The position numbers and the translations under genes are program-made. Positions 1-12,900 of a DNA stretch of 64,000 nt are shown here, piece after piece (within the stretch, counting starts at the first letter, position 1; each line of letters starts with the position of its first letter). This stretch comes from Megalopta genalis (taxonomy: Eukaryota > Arthropoda > Insecta > Hymenoptera > Halictidae), in the NCBI RefSeq assembly GCF_051020955.1, contig NW_027477078.1, positions 1-64,000 on the forward strand. Reading direction: 5' to 3'. The notes beneath the pieces were generated by a model that searched no databases, was not told the DNA's origin, and was given only the letters and a program-made list of their open reading frames with translations.

Positions 1-1600
1 CATGGATTTGAAGCTAAACCTTCTACATCGCATTGATGTACAGCTAAATCATGTGTTTCGCATGGATTTGAAGCTAACTCGTTAGTTTCGCCTGCATTTG
101 AAGCTATATCACTTATACCCCAAGTGTTTGATGCTAAATCATTTGTTTCGTATGGATTTGAATCTATACCTTCTACATAGAATTGATTTGAAGCTAAATC
201 ATGTGTTTCGCTTGGATTTGAAGCTATTCCTTCTACATCGCTTTGATTTGAAGCTTAATCATGTGTTTTGCATGGATTTGATGCTCATTCGTTTGTTTCC
301 CCTGCATTTGAAGCTATATCAGTTATATCGCAAGTATCTGATGCTAAATCATTTGATTCGCATGGATTTGAAGCTACACCTTCTACATCGCATTGATTTG
401 CAACTAAATCATGTGTTTCGCACGGATTTGAAGCTAACTCGGTCGTTTCGCCTGCATTTGATGCTATATCACTTATATCGCAAGTATCTGAAGCTAAATC
501 ATTTGTTTCGTATAGATTTGAAGTTTAACCTTCTACATCGCATTGATTTGAAGCTAAATCATGTGTTTCTCATGGATTTGATGCTCATTTCGTTTGTTTC
601 CCCTGCATTTGAAGCTATTTCATTTATATCGCAAGTATCTGATGCTATATCATGTGTTTCGCTTGGATTTGAAGCTAAACCTTTTACATCGCATTGATTT
701 GCAGCTAAATCATGTGTTTTGCATGGTTTTGATGCTAACTCGTTTTTTTCCCCTGCATTTGAAGCTATATCAGTTATATCGCAAGTATCTGATGCTAAAT
801 CATTTGTTTTGCGTGGACTTGAAGCGAAACCATCTACATCGCATTCATTTGCAGCTAAGTCACGTGTTTTGCATGGATTTGATGCTAACTCGTTTGTTTC
901 CCCTGCATTTGAAGCTATATCAGTTATATCGCCAGTATCTGATGCTAAATCATTTGTTTCGCATGGATTTGAAGCTAAACTTTCTACATCGCATTGATTT
1001 GAAGCAAAATCATGTGTTTTGCATGGATTTGATGCTGACTCGTTTGTTCCCCCTGCATTTGAAGCTATATCAGTTATATCGCCAGTATCTGATGCTAAAT
1101 CATTTGTTTCGCATGGATTTGAAGCTAAACTTTCTACATCGCATTGATTTTAAGCAACATCATGTGTTTTGCATGGATTTGATGCTGACTCGTTTGTTCC
1201 CCCTGCATTTGAAGCTATATCAGTTATATCGCAAGTTTCTGATGCTAAATCATTTGTTTCGCATGGATTTGAATCTAAACCTTCTACATCGCATTGATTT
1301 ACAGCTAAATCATGTGTTTCGCTTGGATTTGAAGCTAACTCGTTAGTTTCGCCTGTATTTGAAGCTATATCACTTATACCCCAAGTGTTTGGTGCTAAAT
1401 CATTTGTTTCGAATGGATTTGAAGCTAAACCTTCTACATCGCATGGATTTGAAGCTAACTCGTTAGTTTCGCCTGCATTTGAAGCTATATCACTTATATC
1501 CCAAGTGTTTGAAGCTAAATCATTTGTTTCGCATGGATTTGAAGCTAAACCTTCTACATCGCATTGATTTAAAGCTAAATCATGTGTTTCGCTCGGATTG
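1..1600. repeat. Type A HOR domain 1
   Basis: The HOR copies here carry CCCCTGCATTTG or CGCCTGCATTTG at the u3/u4 junction, CAGTTATATCG at the end of u4, and often CTGATGCTAAATC in u5. Many u2 monomers end GTGTTTTGCATGG in place of GTGTTTCGCATGG. The switch to type B (CGTCTGCATTTG) occurs at about 1.6 kb. No gene is recognised; the open frames here are repeat by-products. Confidence 0.75.
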
Positions 1601-2210
1601 GAAGCTAACTCGTTTATTTCGTCTGCATTTGTAGCTGTATCACTTATATCGCAAGTATCTGAAGCTAAATCATTTGTGTCGCAAGGATTTGAAGCTAAAC
1701 GTTCTACATCGCATTGATTTAAAGCTAAATCATGTGTTTCACTTGGATTGGAAGCTAACTCGTTTATTTCATCTACATTTGCAGCTGTATCACTTATATC
1801 GCAAGTATCTGAAGCTAAATCATTTGTGTCGCAAGGATTTGAAGCTAAACCTTCTACATAGCATTGATTTGAAGCTTAATCATGTGTTTCGCATGGATTT
1901 TAAGCTATCTCATTAGTTTCGTCTGCATTTGAAGCTATATCACTTATATCGCTAGTATCTGATGCTAAATAATTTGTTTCGCATGGATTTGAAGCTAATC
2001 CTTCTACATCGCATTGATTTGAAGCTAAATCATGTGATTCGCATGGATTTGGAGCTATCTCGTTAGTTTCGTCTGCATTTGAAGATATATTACTTATATC
2101 CCAAGTGTTTGAAGATAAATCATTTGTTTCGCATGGATTTCAAGCTAAACCTTCTACATAGCATTGATTTGCAGCTAAATCGTGTGTTTCGCATGGATTT
2201 GAAGCTAACT
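1500..2210 (+). repeat. About 0.7-kb block with a second copy at about 4,200-4,910
   Basis: The run CGCTCGGATTGGAAGC, TTTGTAGCTGTATCAC, AAACGTTCTACATCG and GCTAAATAATTTG occurs in the same order here and at about 4,200-4,910, offset about 2,702 nt. The two extra bases beyond 2,700 are the two inserted Ts at the intervening 31-mers (near 2,650 and 3,701). A few substitutions separate the copies. Confidence 0.65.
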
Positions 2211-5200
2211 CGTTTGTTTCGTCTGCATTTGAAGCTATATCACATATATCCTAAGTGTTTGAAGCTCAATCATTTGCTTCGCATGGATTTGAAGCTAAAC
2301 CTTCTACATAGCATTGATTTGAAGCTTAATCATGTGTTTCGCATGGATTTGAAGCTAACTCATTAGTTTCGTCTGCATTTGAAGCTATATCACTTATATC
2401 GCTAGTATCTGATGCTAAATAATTTGCTTCGCATGGATTTGAAGCTAATCCTTCTACATGGCATTGATTTGAAGCTTAATCATGTGTTTCGCATGGATTT
2501 GAAGCTAACTCGTTAGTTTCGTCTGCATTTGAAGCTGTATCACTTATATTGCAAGTATCTGAAGCTAAATCATTGGTGTCGCAAGGATTTGAAGCTAAAC
2601 CTTCTACATAGCATTGATTTGAAGCTTAATCATGTGTGTCGCATGGATTTTGAAGCTAACTCGTTTGATTCGTTTGAATTTGATGCTATATCACTTATAT
2701 CGCAAGTATCTGATGCTAAATCATTTGTTTCGCATGGATTTGAAGCTAAACTTTCTACATCGCATTGATTTTAAGCAACATCATGTGATTCGCTTGGATT
2801 GGAAGCTAACTCGTTGGTTTCGTCCGCATTTGAAGCTATATCACTTATATCCCAATTGTTTGAAACTAAATCATTTGTTTCGCATGGAATTGAAGCTAAA
2901 CGTTCTACATCGCATTGATTTAAAGCTAAATCATGTGTTTCGCTTGGATTGGAAGATAACTTGTTTATTTCATCTGCATTTGCAGCTGTATCACTTATAT
3001 CGCAAGTATCTGAAGCTAAATCATTTGTGTCGCAAGGATTTGAAGCTAAACCTTCTACATAGCATTGATTTGAAGCTTAATCATGTGTTTCGCATGGATT
3101 TGAAGCTAACCCGTTAGTTTCGTCTGCATTTGAAGCTATATCACATATATCCCAAGTGTTTGAAGCTAAATCATTTGTTTCGCATGGATTTGAAGCTAAA
3201 CCTTCTACATCGCATTGATTTAAAGCTAAATCATGTGTTTCGCTCGGATTGGAAGCTAACTCGTTTATTTCGTCTGCATTTGTAGCTGTATCACTTATAT
3301 CGCAAGTATCTGAAGCTAAATCATTTGTGTCGCAAGGATTTGAAGCTAAACGTTCTACATCGCATTGATTTGAAGCTAAATCATGTGTTTCGCATCGATT
3401 TGGAGCTATCTCGTTAGTTTCGTCTGCATTTGAAGATATATCACTTATATCCCAAGTGTTTGAAGATAAATCATTTGTTTCGCATGGATTTCAAGCTAAA
3501 CCATCTACATAGCATTGATTTGCAGCTAAATCGTGTGTTTCGCATGGATTTGAAGCTAACTCGTTAGTTTCGTCTGCATTTGAAGCTATATCACTTATAT
3601 CGCTAGTATCTGATGCTAAATAATTTGCTTCGCATGGATTTGAAGCTAATCCTTCTACATGGCATTGATTTGAAGCTTAATCATGTGTGTCGCATGGATT
3701 TTGAAGCTAACTCGTTTGATTCGTTTGAATTTGATGCTATATCACTTATATCGCAAGTATCTGATGCTAAATCATTTGTTTCGCATGGATTTGAAGCTAA
3801 ACTTTCTACATCGCATTGATTTTAAGCAACATCATGTGATTCGCTTGGATTGGAAGCTAACTCGTTGGTTTCGTCCGCATTTGAAGCTATATCACTTATA
3901 TCCCAATTGTTTGAAACTAAATCATTTGTTTCGCATGGAATTGAAGCTAAACGTTCTACATCGCATTAATTTAAAGCTAAATCATGTGTTTCGCTTGGAT
4001 TGGAAGCTAACTCGTTTATTTCATCTGCATTTGCAGCTGTATCACTTATATCGCAAGTATCTGAAGCTAAATCATTTGTGTCGCAAGGATTTGAAGCTAA
4101 ACCTTCTACATAGCATTGATTTGAAGCTTAATCATGTGTTTCGCATGGATTTGAAGCTAACTCGTTAGTTTCGTCTGCATTTGAAGCTATATCACATATA
4201 TCCCAAGTGTTTGAAGCTAAATCATTTGTTTCGCATGGATTTGAAGCTAAACCTTCTACATCGCATTGATTTAAAGCTAAATCATGTGTTTCGCTCGGAT
4301 TGGAAGCTAACTCGTTTATTTCGTCTGCATTTGTAGCTGTATCACTTATATCGCAAGTATCTGAAGCTAAATCATTTGTGTCGCAAGGATTTGAAGCTAA
4401 ACGTTCTACATCGCATTGATTTAAAGCTAAATCATGTGTTTCGCTTGGATTGGAAGCTAACTCGTTTATTTCATCTGCATTTGCAGCTGTATCACTTATA
4501 TCGCAAGTATCTGAAGCTAAATCATTTGTGTCGCAAGGATTTGAAGCTAAACCTTCTACATAGCATTGATTTGAAGCTTAATCTTGTGTTTCGCATGGAT
4601 TTTAAGCTATCTCATTAGTTTCGTCTGCATTTGAATCTATATCACTTATATCGCTAGTATCTGATGCTAAATAATTTGTTTCGCATGGATTTGAAGCTAA
4701 TCCTTCTACATCGCATTGATTTGAAGCTAAATCATGTGTTTCGCATCGATTTGGAGCTATCTCGTTAGTTTCGTCTGCATTTGAAGATATATCACTTATA
4801 TCCCAAGTGTTTGAAGATAAATCATTTGTTTCGCATGGATTTCAAGCTAAACCTTCTACATAGCATTGATTTGCAGCTAAATCGTGTGTTTCGCATGGAT
4901 TTGAAGCTAACTCGTTAGTTTCGTCTGCATTTGAAGCTATATCACTTATATCGCTAGTATCTGATGCTAAATAATTTGCTTCGCATGGATTTGAAGCTAA
5001 TCCTTCTACATGGCATTGATTTGAAGCTTAATCATGTGTTTCGCATGGATTTGAAGCTAACTCGTTAGTTTCGTCTGCATTTGAAGCTGTATCACTTATA
5101 TTGCAAGTATCTGAAGCTAAATCATTGGGGTCGCAAGGATTTGAAGCTAAACCTTCTACATAGCATTGATTTGAAGCTTAATCATGTGTGTCGCATGGAT

Positions 5201-5370
5201 TTTGAAGCTAACTCGTTTGATTCGTTTGAATTTGATGCTATATCACTTATATCGCAAGTATCTGATGCTAAATCATTTGTTTCGCATGGATTTGAAGCTA
5301 AACCTTCTACATCGCATTGATTTGCAGCTAAATCATGTGTTTTGCATGGATTTGATGCTAACTCGTTTGT
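1600..5370. repeat. Type B HOR domain 1
   Basis: The HOR copies carry CGTCTGCATTTG (or CATCTGCATTTG) at u3/u4 and CACTTATATCG or CACTTATATCCC at the end of u4, with GAAGCT commoner in u5. u2 often reads GAAGCTTAATCATG and u5 often reads GCTAAATAATTTG. The first creates a TAA in the minus-strand decapeptide frame. The second creates a TAA in the plus-strand F-E-A-K frame. Internal segmental copies show offsets of 1,051 and about 2,702 nt. Nothing but repeat is seen. Confidence 0.75.
2612..4421 (+). repeat. About 760-nt block repeated at offset 1,051 nt
   Basis: Positions 2,612-3,370 and 3,663-4,421 align at a constant offset of 1,051 nt. Both hold the 31-nt monomer GGATTTTGAAGC, then GATTCGTTTGAATTTGATGC, then CAATTGTTTGAAACTAAATC. 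Copy 1 ends where TGAAGC (3,372) replaces TAAAGC. The offset is not a multiple of 3, so the duplication changed any reading frame crossing it. Confidence 0.75.
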
Positions 5371-6100
5371 TTCCCCTGCATTAGAAGCCTTATCTGTTAT
5401 ATCGCAATTATCTGATGCTATGTCATGTGTTTCGCTTGCATTTGAAGCTAAACCTTTTTCATCGCATTGATTTGCAGCTAAATCATGTGTTTTGCATGGT
5501 TTTGATGCTAACTCGTTTTTTCCACTGCATTTGAAGCTATATCAGTTATATCGCAAGTATCTGATGCTAAATCATTTGTTTCGCATGGATTTGAAGCTAC
5601 ACCTTCTACATCGCATTGATTTGCAGCTAAATCATGTGTTTCGCATGGATTTGAAGCTAACTCGTTTGTTTCCCCTGCATTTGAAGCTATATCACTTATA
5701 TCGCAAATATCTGAAGATAAATCATTTGTTTCGCATGGATTTGAAGCTAAACCTTCTACATCGTATTGATTTGAAGCTATATCATTTGTTTCGCATGGAT
5801 TTGAAGCTAAACATTCTACATCGCATGGATTTGAAGCTAAACCTTCTACATCGTATTGATTTGAATCTAAATCATTTGTTTCGCATGGATTTGAGGCTAA
5901 GCCGTCTATTTCGCATGGATTTAAAGCTAAATGATGTGTATCGCATGGATTTTGAAGCTAACTCGTTTGATTCGTCTGCATTTGAAGCTACATCACTTAT
6001 ATCCCAAGTGTTTGATGCTAAATCATTTGTTTCGTACGGATTTGACGCTAAACCTTCTACATCTCATTGATTTGAAGCTAAATCATGTGTTCTGCATGGA
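4230..6100 (+). repeat. Dispersed duplication, copy 1 (partner at 31.0-32.8 kb)
   Basis: This block matches 31,010-32,790 at offset 26,780 up to about 5,810. After a 90-nt (three-monomer) difference the offset becomes 26,690. Shared rare features include CATTAGAAGCCTTATCTG (near 5,380), TTTTTCCACTGCATTTG (near 5,515) and TTCGTACGGATTTGACGC (near 6,040). It spans the type B to type A transition, so the same transition appears again inside the large type B domain. Confidence 0.85.
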
Positions 6101-9100
6101 TTTTATGCTAACTCGTTTGTTTTGCCTGCATTTGATGCTATATCACTTATATCGCAAGTGTTTGAAGCTAAATTATTTGTTTCGCATGGATTTGAAGCTA
6201 AAACTTCTACATCGTATCGATTTGAAACTAAATCATGTGTTTTGCATCGATTTTATGCTAACTCGTTTGTTTCCCCTGCATTTGAAGCTATATCACTTAT
6301 ATCGCAAGTATCTGAACCTAAATCATTTGCTTCGCATGAATTTGAAGCTAAGCCTTCTACTTCGCATGGATTTAAAGCTAAATGATGTGTGTCGCATGGA
6401 TTTTGAAGCTAACTCGTTTGATTCGTCTGCATTTGAAGCTATATCACTTATATCCCAAGTGTTTGATGCTAAATCATTTCTTTCGCATGGATTTGTAGCT
6501 AAACCTTCTACATCGCATTGATTTGAAGCTAAATCAATTGTTTCGCATGGACTTGAAGCTAAAACATCTACGTCGCATTCATTTGCAGCTAAATCATATG
6601 TTTTGCATGGATTTGATGCTAACTCGTTTGTTTCCCCTGTATTTGAAGCTATATCAGTTATATCGCCAGTATCTGATGCTAAATCGTTTGATTCGCATGG
6701 ATTTGAAGCTAAACCTTCTACGTCGCATTGATTTGCAGCTAAATCATGTGTTTTGCATGGTTTTGATGCTAACTCGTTTTTTTCCCCTGCATTTGAAGCT
6801 ATATCAGTTATATCGCAAGTATCTGATGCTAAATCATTTGTTTCGCATGGATTTGAAGCTAAACTTTCTACATCGCATTGATTTGAAGCAAAATCATGTG
6901 TTTTGCATGGATTTGATGCTAACTCGTTTGTTCCCCCTGCATTTGAAGCTATATCATTTATATCGCAAGTATCTGATGCTAAATCATTTGTTTCGCATGG
7001 ATTTGAAGCTAACCCTTCTACATCGCATTGATTTGAAGCTAAATCATGTGTTTTGCATGGATTTGATGCTAACTCGTTTGTTTCCCCTGCATTTGAAGCT
7101 ATATCAGTTATATCGCAAGTATCTGAAGCTAAATCATTTGTTTCGCATGGATAGGAAGCTAAACCTTCTACATCGCATTGATTTGCAGCTAAATAATGTG
7201 TTTCGCATGGATTTGAAGCTAACTCGTTAGTTTCGCCTGCATTTGAATCTAAATCAATATGTCGCATGTATCTGAACTTAAATCATTTGTTTCGCATGAA
7301 TTTGAAGCTACGCCTTCTACTTCGCATGGATTTAAAGCTAAATGATGTGTGTCGCATGGATTTTGAAGCTATCCCGTTTGATTCGTCTGCATTTGAAACT
7401 ATATCACTTATATCGCAAATGTTTGATGTTAAATCATTTCTTTCGCATGGATTTGCAGCTAAACCTTCTACATCGCATTGATTTGATGCTAAATCATGTG
7501 TTTTGCATGGTGTTGATGCTAACTCGTTTTTTTCCCCTGCATTTGAAGCTATATCAGTTATATCGCAAGTATCTGATGCTAAATCATTTGTTTCGCATGG
7601 ATTTGAAGCTAAACCTTCTACATCGTATCGATTTCAAGCTAAATGATATGTATCGCATGGATTTTGAAGCTATCCCGTTTGATTCGTCTGCATTTGCAGC
7701 TATATCACTTATATCACAAGTGTTTGAAGCTAAATCATTTGTTTCGCATGGATTTGAATCTAAACCTTCTACACCGTATTGATTTGAAGCTAAATCATGT
7801 GTTTCGCTTGGATTTGATGCTATACCTTCTACATCGCTTTGATTTGAAGCTAAATCATGTGTTTTGCATGGATTTAAATCTAACTCGTTTGTTTCCCCTG
7901 CATTTGAAGCTATATCAATTATATCGCAAGTATCTGATGCTAAATCATGTGTTTCGCTTGGATTTGAAGCTAAACCTTTTACATCGCATTTATTGGCAGC
8001 TAAATCATGTGCTTCGCATGGATTTGAAGCTAACTCGTTTGTTTCCCCTGCATTTGAAGCTATATCACTTATATCGCAAGTATTTGAATATAAATCATTT
8101 GTTTCACATGGATTTGAAGCTGAATCTTCTACATCGTATTGATTTGAAGCTATATCATTTGTTTCGCATGAATTTGAAACTAAGCCTTCAACTTCGCATG
8201 GATTTAAAGCTAAATGATGTGTGTCGCATGGATTTTGAAGCTAACTCGTTTGATTCGTCCGAATTTGAAGCTATATCACTTATATCCCAAGCGTTTGATG
8301 CTAAATCATTTGTTTCGCATGGATTTGAAGCTAAACCTTCTACATCGCATTGATTTGCAGCTAAATCATGAGTTTCGCATGGATTTGAAGCTAAGGCGGT
8401 CGTTTCGCCTGCATTTGATGCTATATCACTTATATCGCAAGTATCTGAAGCTAAATCATTTGTTTCGTATAGATTTGAAGTTTAACCTTCTACATCGCAT
8501 TGATTTGAAGCTAAATCATGTGTTTCGCATGGATTTGAGGCTAAACCTTCTACATCGCATTGATTTGAAGCTGAAACATTTGTTTTGCATCTGTTTGAAG
8601 CTAAGCCTTCTATTTCGCATGGATTTAAAGCTAAATGATATGTATCGCATGGATTTTGAAGCTAACTCGTTCGTTTCGCCTGCATTTGATGCTATATCAC
8701 TTATATCGCAAGTGTTTGAAGCTAAATCATTTGTTTCGCATGAATTTGATGCTAACCCTTCTACATCGCATTGATTTGAAGCTAAATCATGTGTTTCGCT
8801 TGGATTTGAAGCTATTCCTTCTACATCGCTTTGATTTGAAGCTTAATCATGTGTTTTGCATGGATTTGATGCTCATTCGTTTGTTTCCCCTGCATTTGAA
8901 GCTATATCAGTTATATCGCAAGTATCTGATGCTAAACCATTTGTTTCGCATGGATTTGAAGCTACACCTTCTACATCGCATTGATTTGCAGCTAAATCAT
9001 GTGTTTCGCACGGATTTGATGCTCATTCGTTTGTTTCCCCTTCATTTGAAGCTATTTCATTTATATCGCAAGTATCTGATGCTATATCATGTGTTTCGCT

Positions 9101-9810
9101 TGGATTTGAAGCTAAACCTTTTACATCGCATTGATTTGCAGCTAAATCATGTGTTTTGCATGGTTTTGATGCTAACTCGTTTTTTTCCCCTGCATTTGAA
9201 GCTATATCAGTTATATCGCCAGTATCTGATGCTAAATCATTTGTTTCGCATGGATTTGAAGCTAAAATTTCTACATCGCATTGATTTGAAGCAAAATCAT
9301 GTGTTTTGCATGGATTTGATGCTGACTCGTTTGTTCCCCCTGCATTTGAAGCTATATCAGTTATATAGCAAGTATCTGATGCTAAATCATTTGTTTCGCA
9401 TGGATTTGAAGCTAATCCTTCTACATCGCATTGATTTGAAGCTAAATCATGTGTTTTGCATGGATTTGATGCTAACTCGTATGTTTCCCCTGCATTTGAA
9501 GCTATATCAGTTATATCGCAAGTATCTGAAGCTAAATCATTTGTTTCGCATGGATAGGAAGCTAAACCCTCTACATCGCATTGATTTGAAGCTAAATCAT
9601 GTGTTTTGCATGGATTTTATGCTAACTCGTTTGTTTCCCCTGCATTTGAAGCTATATCAGTTATATCGCAAGTTTCTGATGCTAAATCATGTGTTTCGCA
9701 TGGATTTGGAGCTAAATCATTTGCTTCGCAAGGATTTGAAGCTAAACCTTCTACATAGCATTGATTTGCAGCTAAATCTTGTGTTTCGCTTGGATATGAA
9801 GCTAACTTGT
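5370..9810. repeat. Type A HOR domain 2
   Basis: Type A diagnostics (CCCCTGCATTTG, CAGTTATATCG, CTGATGCTAAATC) dominate. A local sub-variant recurs near 5,950, 6,400, 7,360, 7,660, 8,230 and 8,650. It has a 31-nt monomer with GGATTTTGAAGC (one extra T) followed by CGTTTGATTCGTC, preceded by AAATGATGTGT or AAATGATATGT. Each such monomer moves all reading frames by one base. The longest minus-strand open frame of this part (6,323-7,267) and a long plus-strand frame (8,635-9,915) lie here. No gene is recognised. Confidence 0.75.
6323..7267 (-). other. Minus-strand open frame (314 codons), same decapeptide frame; probably not a gene
   Basis: Runs through about 30 decapeptides of the LASNPCETND/LASDTCDITD/IASNAGETNE/LASNPCKTHD/LASNQCDVEG family. 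It then leaves the frame at the 31-mer GGATTTTGAAGC near 6,400, after which it reads a short unrelated lysine/serine/arginine-rich tail until a stop. That tail shows that the frame is accidental at its end. Start context is repeat sequence. It could be a remnant of an ancestral repeat protein. Confidence 0.22.
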
Positions 9811-9915
9811 TTGTTTCCGTCTGCATTTGAAGCTATATCACTTATATACCAAGTGTTTGAAGCTAAATCATTTGTTTCGCATGGATTTGAAGCTAAACCT
9901 TCTACATCGCATTGA
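8635..9915 (+). other. Plus-strand open frame (426 codons), Leu/His-rich; most likely spurious
   Basis: Same Leu-Lys-Leu-Asn-His decapeptide phase. At the inserted C in GTTTCCGTCTGC (near 9,815) it shifts into the F-E-A-K-S phase and stops soon after at a TGA in a u2 monomer. A true gene would not be expected to change its repeat peptide mid-way. No promoter or start context other than the ATG in GCATGGATTTG, which recurs in most HORs. Confidence 0.1.
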
Positions 9916-12900
9916 TTTGAAGATAAATCATGTGATTCGCTTGGATTGGAAGCTCACTCGTTGGTTTCGTCTGCATTTGAAGCTATATCACTTATATCGC
10001 TAGTATCTGAAGCTAAATCATTTGTTTCGCATGTATTTGAAGCTAAACCTTCCACATCGCATTGATTTGCAGCTAAATCATGTGAATCGCTTGGATTGGA
10101 AGTTAACTCGTTTGCTTCGTCTGCATTTGAATCTATATCACTTATATACCAAGTGTTTGAAGCTAAATCATTTGTGTCTCATGGATTTGAAGCTATATCA
10201 CATATATCCCCAGTGTTTGAAGCTCAATCATTTGCTTCGCATGGATTTGAAGCTAAATCTTCTACATAGCATTGCTTTGCAGCAAAATCATGAGTTTCGC
10301 ATGGACTTGAAGCTAACTCGTTTATTTCGTCTGCATTTGTAGCTGTATCACTTATATCGCAATTATCTGAAGCTAAATCATTTGTGTCTCATGGATTTGA
10401 AGCTAAACCTTCTACATAGCATTGATTTGAAGCTTAATCATGTGATTTGCATGGATTTGAAGCTAACTCGTATATTTTCCCTGCATTTGAAGCTACATCA
10501 CTTATATCGCAAGAATCTGAAGTTAAATCATTTGTTTCGCATGGATTTGAAGCTAAACCTTCTACATCGCATTGATTTAAAGCTAAGTCATGTGTTTCGC
10601 ATGGACTTGAAGCTAACCCGTTAGTTGCGTCTGCATTTGAAGCTATATCACATATATCCCAAGTGTTTGAAGCTCGATCATTTGCTTCGCATGGATTTGA
10701 AGCTAATCCTTCTACATCGCATTTATTTGAAGCTAAATCATGTGTTTCGCATGGGCTTGGAGCTATCTCGTTAGTTTCGTCTGCATTTGAAGCTATATCA
10801 CTTATATACCAAGTGTTTGAAGCTAAATCATTTGTGTCTCATGGATTTGAAGCTATATCACATATATCCCAAGTGTTTGAAGCTCAATCATTTGCTTCGC
10901 ATGGATTTGAAGCTAAACCTTCTACATAGCATTGCTTTGCAGCAGAATCATGAGTTTCGCATGGATATGAAGCTAACTCGTTTGTTTCCGTCTGCATTTG
11001 AAGCTATATCACTTATATACCAAGTGTTTGATTCTAAATCATTTGTTTCGCATGGATTTGAAGCTAATCCTTCTACATCGCATTGATTTGAAGCTAAATC
11101 ATGTGATTCGCTTGGATTGTAAGCTAACTCGTTTGTTTCGTCCGTATTTGAAGCTATATCACTTATATCCCAATTGTTTGAAACTAAATCATTTGTTTCG
11201 CATGGATTTGAAGCTAAACCTTCTGCATCGCATTGATTTGAAGATAAATCATGTGATTCGCTTGGATTGGAAGTTAACTCGTTGGTTTCGTCCGCATTTG
11301 AAGCTATATCACTTATATCCCAATTGTTTGAAACTAAATCATTTGTTTCGCATGGATTTGAAGCTAAACGTTCTACATCGCATTGATTTAAAGCTAAATC
11401 ATGTGTTTCGCTTGGATTGGAAGCTAACTCGTTTATTTCATCTGCATTTGCAGCTGTATCACTTATATCCCAAGTATCTGAAGCTAAATCATTTGTGTCG
11501 CAAGGATTTGAAGCTAAACCTTCTACATAGCATTGATTTGAAGCTTAATCATGTGCTTCGCTTGGATATGAAGCTAACTCGTTGGTTTCGTCTGCATGTG
11601 AAGCTATATCCCTTATATCCCAAGCGTTTGAAGCTAAATCATTTTTTTCGCATGGATTTGTAGCTAAACCTTCTACATAGCATTGATTTGCAGCTAAATC
11701 ATGCGTTTCGCTTGGATATGAAGCTAACTCGTTTGTTCCCTCTTCATTTGAAGCTATATCACATGTATCCCAAGTGTTTGAAGCTCAATCATTTGCTTCG
11801 CATGGATTTGAAGCTAAACTTTTTACATCGCATTGATTTGAAGCTAAATCATGTAATTAGCTTGGATTGGAAGCTAAATCGTTTGTTTCGTCTGCATTTG
11901 AAGATATATCACTTATATCCCAAATGTTTGAAGATAAATCATTTGCTTCGCATGGATTTGAAGCTAAACCTTCTTCATGGCATTGATTTAAAGCTAAATC
12001 ATGTGTTTCGCTTGGATTGGAAGCTAACTCGTTTATTTCATCTGCATTTGAAGCCGTGTCACTTATATCGCAAGTACCTGAAGCTAAATCATTTGTGTCG
12101 CAAGGATTTGAAGCTAAACCTTCTACATTGCATTGATTTGAAGCTTAATCATGTGTTTCGCATGGATTTGAAGCTAATCCTTCTACATCGCATTGATTTG
12201 AAGCTAAATCATGTGTTTTGCATGGATTTTATGCTAACTCGTTTGTTTCCCCTGCATTTGAAGCTATATCAGTTATATCGCAAGTTTCTGATGCTAAATC
12301 ATGTGTTTCGCATGGATTTGGAGCTAAATCATTTGCTTCGCAAGGATTTGAAGCTAAACCTTCTACATAGCATTGATTTGCAGCTAAATCTTGTGTTTCG
12401 CTTGGATATGAAGCTAACTTGTTTGTTTCCGTCTGCATTTGAAGCTATATCACTTATATACCAAGTGTTTGAAGCTAAATCATTTGTTTCGCATGGATTT
12501 GAAGCTAAACCTTCTACATCGCATTGATTTGAAGATAAATCATGTGATTCGCTTGGATTGGAAGCTCACTCGTTGGTTTCGTCTGCATTTGAAGCTATAT
12601 CACTTATATCGCTAGTATCTGAAGCTAAATCATTTGTTTCGCATGTATTTGAAGCTAAACCTTCCACATCGCATTGATTTGCAGCTAAATCATGTGAATC
12701 GCTTGGATTGGAAGTTAACTCGTTTGCTTCGTCTGCATTTGAATCTATATCACTTATATACCAAGTGTTTGAAGCTAAATCATTTGTGTCTCATGGATTT
12801 GAAGCTATATCACATATATCCCCAGTGTTTGAAGCTCAATCATTTGCTTCGCATGGATTTGAAGCTAAATCTTCTACATAGCATTGCTTTGCAGCAAAAT